A program made the position numbers and the translations under genes. The notes beneath the pieces were generated by a model. The model saw only the letters and a list, made by a program, of their open reading frames with translations. It did no database searches and was not told where the DNA came from. This document shows, in pieces, positions 54,001 to 64,000 of a stretch of 64,000 nucleotides of DNA; within the stretch, counting starts at the first letter, position 1; each line of letters begins with the position of its first letter. The stretch lies in contig JABVXV010000013.1 of the NCBI GenBank assembly GCA_013365325.1, positions 431,413 through 495,412 on the forward strand, in the 5' to 3' direction. Source of the stretch: Dipetalonema caudispina. Taxonomy: Eukaryota; Nematoda; Chromadorea; Rhabditida; Onchocercidae.

Positions 54001-55524
54001 ACGAACAATTGTTTACAGCTTTATGAAGCCATTCTTAACTAACGCAAATCCAACACTACTGGAGACGATGCCATCATTTATGACACCGTTTGCGAAAATA
54101 TTCACAACCAAGGAACAGCTAACTATGGTAGGTATTGTTGGAGTGATTATTTGGTTAAGCTTTAACAAAAACAGATCAGGCAACAGTCGAATCAAAAACG
54201 AGTTCTACCTAATAATTATGTATCAGTAAAGCGAAAGTGGTACTGACATACTCACTTAGTGTGACAGGCGCATGTCCTGTATGATAAATATAAACTATAA
54301 ACTACTATCAGGTCGTAATCACTCAGTTTTATTACTGCTGGTATTGCTTAGTTTTTTGCAACAAATTTCGTACTAGTTAAAATTGTTGTGATTGTAATGT
54401 TCATTTCGAATTCGACCGAATGCCTATATTCTTCACATTTTTCGTGTATATTTTTTTTTGCATCAAATATAATGAATAATTTTCTTCAGTGGTTTTAAAT
54501 GCTTCTTTATTTACTTGTTTCAGTATACACGAACAATTAATAATGGTTCAGTGAGCAATCAGTCTACATCTAACGACAATCCATTTCTGCGGGTACGCTA
54601 TTATAATTCACTCGATAGAATAGCGATGAACAACAGTTTGTCAAAGTTGTAGAAAAAACATGGCTTCATTCTGTGGTATGAGTTAGTGATTTACAGAAAA
54701 AAAAAAAAAATATTACAGTTAATTAATAAAATTCCCCTTTTTCTACTTCTTTATAAAACAACGGTACTAACATTTTTACCGTTCAGTAGTATCTTTAAAT
54801 ATTGTTATACTATTCACTACCCTTAAATGATAACGATATTAGGCAACCTTAATCTTATGATAAATAAGCATATATTTTATGATGTTTGAATCAAAATTTC
54901 CGAATTTATTAACTGTAATATTTCTCAATCACTAACTCATAGTGTAGTACTGACAGAATGTTTGATCGGATTCTTCGAAACCATGGTACAGCGAATGATC
55001 ATGGCAAGTGTGACGCGTGCTGTTTCGAAGCTTGACAAGCATGCAAAAAATTTTGATTTTAAAATCTGGCAGCAAAAACTCATTCTAAATATCAGTATGA
55101 TGTGGAACTAAAATGAGCCATGCCTTCTACTACTGTCTCTCAGTTTGTAGAATAATATTTTGTTTATGTAAGAAAATTATGTTATGTTCGTGCGCACACG
55201 ACTGTAGACTATCATTTTGAAATCTAATGAAATGGTATAATTTCCATAGCAAAACAATATTCTACTTCTAAATTTTGATCCCAATAGCATTAATGAAATA
55301 AACGTTTGTGAATATTCCACTTTAATCCATCAAATTTATCATTATTTTCTCGAAATTGACGCCGACTGAAGCTGATGAATAATATCGAAATCTTTTGGGT
55401 TCAAAGCATCACTAGCGTTTATGGTGGTCTTGCATAAGAAAAGTCGGAAAGCATTTAGAAAAATCGGAATTTTATTTTGTTTCAGCCAATGGAAAATAAT
55501 GTGGCTACTGATGGAAGTAAATAA
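48004..55524 (+). CDS. nhx-5: Organellar/endosomal Na+/H+ exchanger (SLC9A6/7/9 class, nhx-5-like)
   Basis: 19 exons: 48004-48099, 48332-48473, 48808-48929, 49130-49231, 49334-49411, 49638-49714, 49838-49932, 50996-51101, 51448-51536, 51696-51845, 52115-52212, 52507-52611, 52901-53012, 53183-53336, 53488-53533, 53704-53807, 54019-54127, 54524-54592, 55486-55524. They join in frame to 630 residues. A leucine-rich signal-like N-terminus is followed by about a dozen hydrophobic segments. Signatures of the NHE6/7/9 class: FLHETGL-like [60 protein letters not shown] (acidic ion-site region), [10 protein letters not shown] and [15 protein letters not shown]. Members alkalinise endosomes and Golgi by exchanging luminal protons for Na+/K+. 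The start follows a TTTCAG acceptor by five bases, which suggests trans-splicing. Intron 9 has a GC donor. Confidence 0.95.
49933..50995 (+). other. Exchanger intron 7
   Basis: A 1.06-kb intron between the SSTDP and SVLAVF coding segments. It contains a tRNA-like A-box stretch at 50459-50474 without a matching B-box. Nothing else is recognisable. Confidence 0.5.
52363..52390. repeat. Perfect 28-base palindrome in exchanger intron 11
   Basis: AAAACATTCCAGTG is followed directly by its exact reverse complement, with no spacer, then by a long T run. Each arm holds CATTCCA, a TEAD/M-CAT-type motif; a third CATTCCAG lies at 52340-52347. Confidence 0.9.
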
Positions 55525-56683
55525 TTGAAAGGTATCTCCGAAACAATTATTGCTTGGAGTTTTTTTTTGCTGCTACAGCTTCGCCGTTCTTTTTACACAC
55601 CTGTTAGTCATGTATTTTTGATTTCAAATTTACTAAACAAAACTCGGTTTTCAATTCGATGAGAATTAACTGAGATAGAATACTCAGATTCACTTATACG
55701 TACATGATGTAATACAGTTGGACAGAGGTGATTTAGCAGAAAGATCACCAAGAAAAGGACCAAACAGTTGGATAGGTTTAAGGTTCTAAAAGAATTCATC
55801 AGAACTTATTTAATATGTTCCTCTGCATCGTCTTGTTTGCTATCTACTTTTTGTATTCCCTGTTTTCTGCAGCTATAGTTGCATGTAGCCAGTGATCATT
55901 TATTTTTGATTATTCTTTCATTTTGGCATAAAAGCACTAATTTAATCAATGATTGCAGTATTAGAACTCTTAGAAATCACTATGAATTGATTTACAGTAT
56001 TACTACGGTTCCGAGAATTTTTCTTTTTCTCTTTTTTTTTGCAAGACTTAATCAGCTTCCGGGCCTTACTATTTGTTTAGCACCATTTTTGCTGTTTTTA
56101 TAATCATAGGTTTTGCAATTTTAAAGGATCATCTGAGGAACAGCAGTACGCTTTTTTAGAGGGATTCACGTATCTTATATAATCTTCGACCCTATTAAAC
56201 TATAATCCCGTTATTCCCTGCTGTTATTTTTACATTCCAAAACACTTCTTTGCTTATTTTCCCCATGTGGTAACAAACTCTCGATACTCGTTTTGACGAT
56301 TTTGTGATATATGTACACAACAATAGCATGGATTTTTTTCCGAGCTCTACTTTTTCGGGTACCCAATCAGTCAGTAATCATTGTTTATTCTTGCTTTCAT
56401 TGTTCTTTTGTGCAAACTGTAAGCTTACTTTGTTACTTAAAAAAAAACCGCTGATTTGTCAAATATAATGAGAAAAGCATTAATTTGTGTAATATATAAT
56501 GTAATAAAACTTTGTAAATGACATATGTTGTCTACAGAAAGATACTACACCAAAAAAATATGAAGGTACAGATTCGAAGAACTCTTAATATTTTGGTTCC
56601 TCGATTTTGAAATTTCATCTAGTCTAGTCGCATTATTTCTAACATCTTTAATACAATCAAAGACTCTGGAAGAGAAAGGCTAC
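55525..56683. other. Intergenic, convergent 3' ends of exchanger and IF1
   Basis: AATAAA at 56502-56507 is a possible end of the exchanger transcript. The segment is AT-rich and no coding exon was recognised. Confidence 0.55.
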
Positions 56684-58168
56684 TTATTGATCTTTCAATT
56701 GTTGCTCTTCTTTTTCCAATTCATTTATTCGACGTTTCAGACGTTCAGCTGCTTCTTTATGTTCACGAGCATGACTTTCATGTTCTTCCATCTCACGTTC
56801 CATTTCTTTGCGTAAATTTTTATAACGCATTTGTAACGATTTCAACTGCTCTCTTTCCTGCAAAAAGTTAAATTTCCTTATTGAATAGCATTCAGTTTAG
56901 ACGTGTGGTAGTTGCCCCTTCCATTTCTGGTATCATTCCGAAGTATGTGAATAAAAAGTTGTAAATATGCAAGACACGTTCTGGAATTTTCAAAATAATT
57001 CACAAATTAGAAGCCAATACGGAAAAGTGAACAGTATAAGCTTAAAGGACAATAAAATAATAGAACATCTTTACTAGGTTTCTAAAATATTCCTCTTCAC
57101 GCGCAGCTTGTCTTTTTCCAAAAGCGCCGCCAGCATCACGTATTGATCCACCGGTACCACCACCCTGAAAAACTACTTCAGAATAAATATTAACGATCAA
57201 GAAATCCTTTTTTTTTTTCATTCAATTATCTATGACATAATCAACATCAAAAACGAAGTTAAAAAAAAAAGAAAACTGCGGTGAAAGGCCTCAAACTGTT
57301 ATGTGTCTATCTTAAATAACACTGTTAACGTATTTTTGGTAGCATTTTTTGACAAAATTTCCATCTCTCCATTGTTCTTGTTCTTTCTCGAGAGAGTAAT
57401 AAAACAGTGAAAAATGATTAGTTTTGAATACTATTCGCAAGAAGGGATTCTTATACAAAAATTATGCGAAATGAAGTCTCTGCCAGTCGTTAACCACTTG
57501 AGATGAACGAAAATGAAAGGAACCTTTCCACTACCGCTTCCGATATCACCCACTTGACTGAAACCACGTTTTATAGACCTGCAAAGAAAACATTACAAAT
57601 CCTAATTAATAACCAAGATGAAGTCATATTAATGAAATAAAACAATAAAAGGTTAATATTCAATGAAGTGTCACATAATGAAAGCTAATACATCCAATAT
57701 CGTAGTTTACACGAACTCTTCCTTGGTTAACATATCAAGCCTGCTAGTATTTATACAATCCAATTGACAAATTGAATGATAGTTAAAAAGTTATCGAGGC
57801 AAAAGATAATCTCGAAAACATCCTAAAATTCGAAAGATAGTCGGTTATATCCTTGTATGCCAATAAACTACAAATAGCCTAAGTACAAATCGGACTATTG
57901 GCAACATAGACCTTTCCACTACATACCGTCATATCCATCATAATGTCAAATGATATTATCTCAAGATGGATTGCAAGGGAAAATTTAACATATATAGCAT
58001 TTCTATGAAAGCAATGCAAAGAGATGGTGAGGAGTTCAATTGCTATCTAAAACATACAACATATATTTCAATTAAATTAAGTAATTAGAAAAAAAAAAAA
58101 CTATCGGATAGAAGAAGTTCTTACCGAGAAAGACCAATAGCAAATCGTGATTGATGCGTGAGTGTCAT
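56684..58168 (-). CDS. ATP5IF1: Mitochondrial ATP synthase inhibitor IF1 (mai-1/mai-2 family)
   Basis: Four exons on the minus strand: 58168-58125, 57578-57524, 57164-57075 and 56857-56684, giving 120 residues. The N-terminus ([20 protein letters not shown]) is basic and free of acidic residues, a mitochondrial targeting peptide. A glycine-rich stretch follows, then the inhibitory core [23 protein letters not shown], quoted here in parts: [12 protein letters not shown], then EEEYFR. This matches the family's minimal F1-binding segment. The last exon is a long charged coiled coil ([20 protein letters not shown]), the dimerisation region. IF1 blocks ATP hydrolysis by F1Fo ATP synthase when the matrix acidifies. 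A TTAATTTCAG 3' splice site lies just before the start, which suggests trans-splicing. Confidence 0.93.
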
Positions 58169-61150
58169 TACCTTCGTCTGAAATTAACAAATAACTTTAA
58201 ATAACTTGCTAAATTGCTTAACTATTAACTATAATCGATACGATAATAAAAGAACTAATTGACTTGAAATAAAACAAAAAAAAAAGAAAAAAAAAAAAAA
58301 AGACAAATAATACTATTTAATTATTATAAAACTTTTTAGACAACTAAATGAGCATTCCATTGAAGGGAACATCAAACAATTAGAATAAATAAATAAATAA
58401 ACTCATTGATAAATACATCAGAAGAAAATAGAGAAGAGGAAGAAAACTATAAAATAATCACAGCTATAAATTGGTTTTAATACATCTCGACGAGATTATA
58501 ATTTTCAATTCGTCACGATAAGGTAAATGTGTTAAGAAATGAAACAGGTTGAGTGGATTTGAATTCATTTGTTGATTTAGGTAATAAACTTATTTATCAT
58601 GTTTGATGATATTATATTCATTCATCCTTACTGAATAACATTCTTTAAAGAAAGAAATTGCTAACCAAATATTAATTTCAGTAATTAACGATAGTTAGGG
58701 AAATTTCATCCAATATTAATTTTCACATTTTCTTTCTCTCCCTTCTTGTGGAATGGAGGAAAATGTCGATCTTTATTTGGGAAAAAGATTTACAAATTTT
58801 CATCAAAATATCAAAAATATCAATACCAAAATTTTTATCAATATCAAAAAGATCAAAATATCATGCAATAATCTAATATTTAATCTTAACATTTTCTTAA
58901 TATAAAACATCCAATGTTTTACTTCATCTAAAATCTAATTTAATTTATCATCGATCATTTGATCATAGGAAATCATTCGATCATAGGAAATCATTTGATC
59001 ATATACTTTCAGTTATTCAATTTTGAAGTAGAACTTATTGGTTACAGAATAATCATCACTTCTAGGAGAATGACAATCATTTTTTTTTTAAGCTTATTGA
59101 AGTATTTCCAAGCAAAAATCACTCGTATGAAACGAATGAATGCTTAAGCAATTGTCAATTATTCCTCAAAATGGATAAATTCTGAATGAATGATCTTTGT
59201 CATCTGTTACTGTCTTCAAAATATCAAAATATAACAGCTTTTAATGTTAGCTTAGTTGATTATCGTATTCGAACATTGTTTGAATGCGCTAAATGACAAG
59301 AAAATAATGTCAAATTCGATCATTATCAATAATTGTGTACACTTCTATTTTGAATTTCATCGTTCTTCTTTACCAGAAATTTTAACAGATCGTAAAAGTT
59401 ATAAAGGAATGTTTAAAATATTACTTCATTTTATAAGGGATCCATAACAAAATTTATCAATTGTTCATAATTTCATAAGTAAATATTTCATTGCTAATGA
59501 AATCTTATACACCAAAGTTAAGGTATCTATTCAAAAAATGCATCTATTCTGAAAAAGAAAAATATTTTATAAAAAGATTTTTTTTTTTTTTTTAATAAGG
59601 AAAATATTTTCAAAAAATTTAAAAAGATCAATGTTTGCATACTTAATCCAATATTTAAGATCCAAAACTCTTAAATCAAACGATTAAATTGTTTATTTAG
59701 CACAACTTCCAATATTTTATATATGATAGACAGGAGATTGAAGTAAAAGTAAATTGAAATGTTTGGAAAATGATAAAAGTGATTTAAATTCAAATAATTT
59801 ATTTTAAATGTTTACTTTACTTTGAAGAAGTTGATGATTTCCCGTAGGAAATATGTAATAGCAATCAGTAACATTATGTATCCGCATCTCTTGATCATTT
59901 CAGTTCGATATCCTACGATATTGTATACATTATAATGATTTATTGTATTTGTTAGTGATTTATTCATTACCTGATCGTTATTTCATTTGAAAAATTTTTG
60001 GATATTAAGCTAAAAAGTACAAAATTGGATAAAAAAAAAAAAAAAAAACTTCTTCAATTCATCTTTTCTATTGTAATCTTTTCATCCTTATCCTATTGTA
60101 AACTGATATTTGATATTTTTTCTTCAGGCCAAGAAAATACAATTGTTTGAAATTTTTGCATATTTGTAAATCTTCTTTAATCATTAGCTAATAGGATGAT
60201 TGTACTCAAAGAGAATCGAATTTTCTTCATCTTCACCATTTCTAATACTATCCTAATTTATATTCTCAACTTTTCATTTATACTTAAAATTTATAGTAAA
60301 GATTTGTGATTGATCATTAAGAAATAATTTTCAGTTATTGAATGTACTACCATTGATAATGTTGTATTTTTCATCGATAATACAATATAATAATGTTACT
60401 TGATGATAGCAAAATAAAAATTAAATAATACATTTATTTTTATCAGAATAAAGGTTATGATTACAATTGCAGTAAACATATGACAGAATAATTTGCTTAA
60501 CATTCATTATGCCTAATTATTGTTGCAATCTTGAATTCTGCAATATTTCTGCAAAGTTTTACATACTTGCAAAATAATTGCTAATATTTTCGATATTGTC
60601 CATAGCAATTATAAATACCATTATTGTCAAATATCATTTTTTAACTACGTTGACAATAATTTTGATTGAAGCTTATCAAAAAGAAATTGTTATTAAGAAA
60701 AAAAAAAAAAAAAAAGGTTTTATACAGAATGGAAATACTTTTAAATATAATCTATTTAACAATCGATAATTGAATTAGTTGATCGATTTAAGCGGAGATT
60801 ATTTAACAATTGACTGCTAATATTCGGAAATTGTCATATCGGATGTTTGAACTGTTCAGAAAGCAATAGATAATATGTATTAACAAAATGATCGCAGATC
60901 AAAAAAAGAATGGAACTCGTCTACTATTTAAATTATTTAAATAATTAAAACTTTTGAAAATCATCAGGAAATGCTTTAAATGTTTCATGTCGTACAAAAA
61001 AAGTTTTTGATGATAGTATGCAAATTTTACACCATAAATAACTATTCGCTGTAACTTTTAGGTTGAAGGTGAAATAAATCGTTTTCATTCCATTCTAGTA
61101 TTATTGAAAATTTATTTTGGAAAGCGGTTGAATAATTTTTTAACATTAAA
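58169..61150. other. Very AT-rich intergenic region
   Basis: Nearly 3 kb between divergent IF1 and the small membrane protein gene. It holds homopolymers (58270-58302, 59579-59594, 60031-60048, 60699-60715), ATCAAAA-rich low complexity at about 58800-58870 and the minisatellite at 58954-59003. No coding exon was recognised. Confidence 0.6.
58954..59003. repeat. 18-base minisatellite, about 2.8 copies
   Basis: The unit ATCATTTGATCATAGGAA occurs at 58954-58971 and 58972-58989 (one change, T to C), with a partial third copy from 58990. Each unit carries the palindrome TGATCA or CGATCA. Confidence 0.9.
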
Positions 61151-62058
61151 ATGGTATGTTGTTCAGTGGTAAATTGTTATGTTATAAGTATAAAAATTTA
61201 ACTTTACTTAAATTTCTTTAACTTCTTTTTTTTTCAAGTTTAATGAAAATTTTTCACTTAATTAAATTCACATTAAGTGTGGACTGTTCATATTGGTACT
61301 TCTTCTACCAGTACTATTCAGTTTATTTGCATTTGGAACAACAATTTTACTTGTTCATCGAATATGGACCAGAGAGCGACCGCTTATGAGAAAAGCTCAA
61401 GATGCTGCTTTTAGACTTTATGATCAGGTTTTCAAAAATTTTCCACATTGTCTTCATTGTTCGGGAAATTTCATTGGTAAAAATAAACTTTTCAAATTTT
61501 ATCATATAATTTTGGCAACAATTTGTAAAATGAATTAGTGAATTTTCGATTAAAATTATGAATTACATTTGCATAATAAATAAAATTATGAAAAAGATGG
61601 TTCTGCTTGACAATATGAATTAACGAAATGGACATTTTGCACAACAAATGAAAAGTTATCAGTTGTGATAAAAGCAATGGCTATACTTTTTTTTTTTTAA
61701 CCTTTTTTCTGTTTTACTTGTTTAGCATCAAATGGCTAGCCAGCAATAAAGTTTCTGACCACTGTTAAAGTTATGATTGGCTATTCATACAATTATTATG
61801 AATACTAACCTGAAAAGTTCAAATCTATCGAATCAGTTCATGTGCAATCCTAAATTTTGCATCAAATCATAACTTTTTATTAAATTTAGCTTTCTAAGCA
61901 AATGCACCTTTTATCATTTTATGATTTTCGAAAAGTTTTTTTTTATTCTCTATATCTGACACAATTTTTTTTTTTTTTAGGTATTTCAATCGTTAGTTCC
62001 AAAAGGACTCAATGATAAATTCCTGAAAGTGGAAGAATCAAAATCGAAAGAAGCATGA
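61151..62058 (+). CDS. Small single-pass membrane protein, unrecognised
   Basis: Proposed exons: 61151-61153 (only the ATG), 61278-61427 and 61981-62058 (TGA), all phase 0, giving 76 residues. After Met-Cys-Gly a strongly hydrophobic stretch (about residues 4-27, LFILVLLLPVLFSLFAFG then TTILLV) forms one membrane segment. A basic cytosolic-type patch (HRIWTRERPLMRKAQ) and a short polar tail ending KSKEA follow. The middle and last exons have good splice sites and typical codon use. The one-codon first exon is inferred from an ATG directly abutting GTATGT, and an upstream start is possible. I do not recognise a family. The topology (N-out or N-in anchor with a positively charged juxtamembrane region) resembles small organelle or ER proteins, but no function is claimed. 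Confidence 0.6.
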
Positions 62059-63386
62059 AATTAAAATAGTGTTATCAGTTCTTTGTTACTCTAATTTAGT
62101 TATTCGTAAATCTTCAAAAAGTTTATAAATATTTTGCTTTCTTGCAAACTTTTCTCAATGTAATAATTAGATTAACCTCAATTAAATTTAATTCAATCAA
62201 TGTAATTTTTGAATTTCAGCCGTAATTTTCATTCGAAAATTGTAGAATTCTTTTTGAATATTTCGAAGATAATCAAAAGTATAGGTAAAATGATAAGCGG
62301 AATCAAAAATGAGTATAAAACCCTTCCCGAATGAAATTTCTAAAAAATTATCAGTTTTTGGTTTATTGCGCCATAAGAGATCCATTTTTTTAAGATTTTC
62401 GCGTCTAAAGAATTGTCCATAATATCACTCCTGTAAAGCTAATTAATTTTGCAGAAAGTTTATTAATTACGCTTTCTTGTATTGTACAGATAGAAATTGA
62501 GGTATGACAGATCGAAGATAACTCATAGGCCTGTGGATTATGCATAATACTGGAAATTGATCTGTTAAGGAAAATAAACAAAAATAAACTTGTATGAAAG
62601 TTGGAATTATGAAATATTGCTAGAAAGTGAAGAAAACACTGATCACATCAAATAGATTCTTTAAAATAAAACTTCAGAATTCTGAGATTACGCTATCAAT
62701 AAAAATATTATGTAAAGATTCAAGAAAGGAACTGAAAATTTTTCTAATTTTTATTTTCCAGAAAATTCTTTATCATTTTTTTCATTAATATGTGAATGTA
62801 CTCTTTTCCCATTTGTATTTGGTGGTCAAAGGGACCAATTTTTACGAGATTCGAGATGGAAGGCAAAAACGAAGGTATAAAAAGAGATTGGAAAGATGAG
62901 ATTATGAGACTGGGTAGAGGTTAGGCAAAGATGGGAAAGAGAAAGCAGAATTTGACCCCCATTAATTTGGTGACCTTCACAACAAAAACTGCTACTAATG
63001 TTATCCCATTCCTACTGCTTCTCTTTTCTGACCACAGTTGTACTCCGTCAATTTTTGTTTACTCTTCTCTATCTACTGACCACTAGAGAGATCAAAGAAC
63101 GGTTAGAGTACAACCTTCTGTCTCTTGTCTTCACAATGGATGAGGATGGAAAGGACAGAACCGCGTTGTTTTGACCATTGGTTATCACGTGACCTCGAGG
63201 TCAACCCCTCCTTCTCTTCTCGATCGACATTTGTATACTGAGCCAGCTCATTCGACATTCTTCCTTCCCTTCAGACTGTTGGTCACTACTCGATTCGGCC
63301 AAAATAAAGTCCACCATAAACATCATCCTTATCAACAACCAATAAATACCTCCAACTAAACTAAAGGAATGATTGGGAATTTACCT
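62059..63386. promoter_or_regulatory. Intergenic with clustered TGACC/GGTCA half sites
   Basis: AATAAA at 62573-62578 may end the small-protein transcript. From about 62820 the DNA is less AT-rich and carries at least eight TGACC/GGTCA motifs, including a palindromic pair overlapping an E-box at 63185-63203. No coding exon was recognised. Confidence 0.45.
63185..63203. promoter_or_regulatory. E-box fused to everted nuclear-receptor half sites
   Basis: TCACGTGA (63185-63192, HLH-30/TFEB-type E-box) overlaps the 14-base palindrome TGACCTCGAGGTCA (63190-63203). The palindrome is two AGGTCA half sites everted with a two-base spacer. Confidence 0.45.
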
Positions 63387-63979
63387 GAATAAGGGAAATC
63401 GGTTGGTGGTATTTCAGGATGTGCATCATGGTTGATGTAGTGAAAATATTCTCATCACCGGGTGCACATTCGGTCATGTCATCTTCCAGTGTACAACTCA
63501 CAAATTCCCGAGAAATCTCAACAATTCTTACCAAACATTAAAAAAATGTTGCTGAACAGTGTTGGCTCTACCGTAATAATAGCATGAAATGTGAAAAGAT
63601 TTATGTCGTATTCCCAAATAAATTTCCTAAGTCGAACAAATCAAAATAATTGAAAAGCACAGTAAAATCAAGCAATTGATAAGTTAACATTATATCTCTC
63701 AAAATTACTGAATTTCTACGATTCCAAAAAAGACAGTTGTTGACAAGCACATATGGTAAATTAATAAAATTAATTATTTAGAAGTGAAAATATCCATCTT
63801 AACACCGATATCTCATTAAACTTTCTTGAAAACTGTTGTAATTTGCAACATTCATTTTTTTGCCATATAATAAACAAGCCTAATTTATTGGTGTTTCGTC
63901 GAGAAAACTGTATGGATTATTTGCTGCAATGGGTATTCCATTTGCGCCCCCGAGTCTAATCGATAATCAAACATTTGCT
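63387..63979 (-). CDS. Doubtful 5' fragment of an unidentified gene
   Basis: On the minus strand a pyrimidine-rich acceptor (TTTCTTCTTAG at about 63980) is followed three bases later by an ATG and an open stretch beginning MFDYRLDSGAQMEYPLQQII. A second open segment at 63387-63530 (ISREFVSCTLEDD ... KYHQPISLIQ) ends in a good donor, CAG/GTAAAT. The acceptor for the second segment is weak. The plus strand is also open over parts of both, so strand and linkage are uncertain. No family was recognised and no continuing exon was found to the left. Confidence 0.22.
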
Positions 63980-64000
63980 AAGAAGAAATCCCTATCGTTG

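Overview
The window looks like AT-rich nematode nuclear DNA, most likely from a spirurid/filarial worm. The basis is that every gene is cut into short exons by AT-rich GT-AG introns. Several start codons also sit 2-25 bases behind a strong 3' splice site, as expected for spliced-leader trans-splicing. The reconstructed proteins are close to conserved metazoan families that have C. elegans orthologues. The species cannot be fixed from sequence alone. All gene models were spliced by hand. Each listed exon chain keeps frame, and the totals for the complete genes are multiples of three.

Layout. 1-1652 (+): 3' part of a DDAH-family gene. 3398-4468 (-): Flower membrane protein. 6407-15437 (-): Mediator subunit MED14, 25 exons. 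17985-25726 (+): Integrator subunit INTS6, 17 exons. 27277-30313 (-): RuvB-like 2 (reptin). 32541-44400 (+): a BET double-bromodomain protein of the BRD4-long type. 48004-55524 (+): an endosomal-type Na+/H+ exchanger (NHE6/7/9, nhx-5-like), 19 exons. 56684-58168 (-): mitochondrial ATPase inhibitor IF1. 61151-62058 (+): a small single-pass membrane protein that I do not recognise. 63387-63979 (-): a doubtful 5' gene fragment. The rest is AT-rich intergenic DNA and long introns with homopolymer runs, a CA microsatellite and a small minisatellite. I recognised no mobile element, rRNA, tRNA or CRISPR.

How the genes relate. MED14/INTS6 and RUVBL2/BET form two head-to-head pairs, so about 40 kb is given over to RNA polymerase II and chromatin control. 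I see no operon: same-strand neighbours are 1.9-3.6 kb apart.

Most notable observation. The BET gene carries two adjacent 120-base exons (36108-36227 and 36274-36393), both phase 0, separated by only 46 bases. They encode alternative versions of the C-terminal half of bromodomain 1. This looks like a mutually exclusive exon pair that would switch the rim of the acetyl-lysine pocket. A decayed third copy may lie just upstream. The same gene can also make a short (no C-terminal P-TEFb-type motif) or a long isoform by intron retention/termination versus splicing at 40207.
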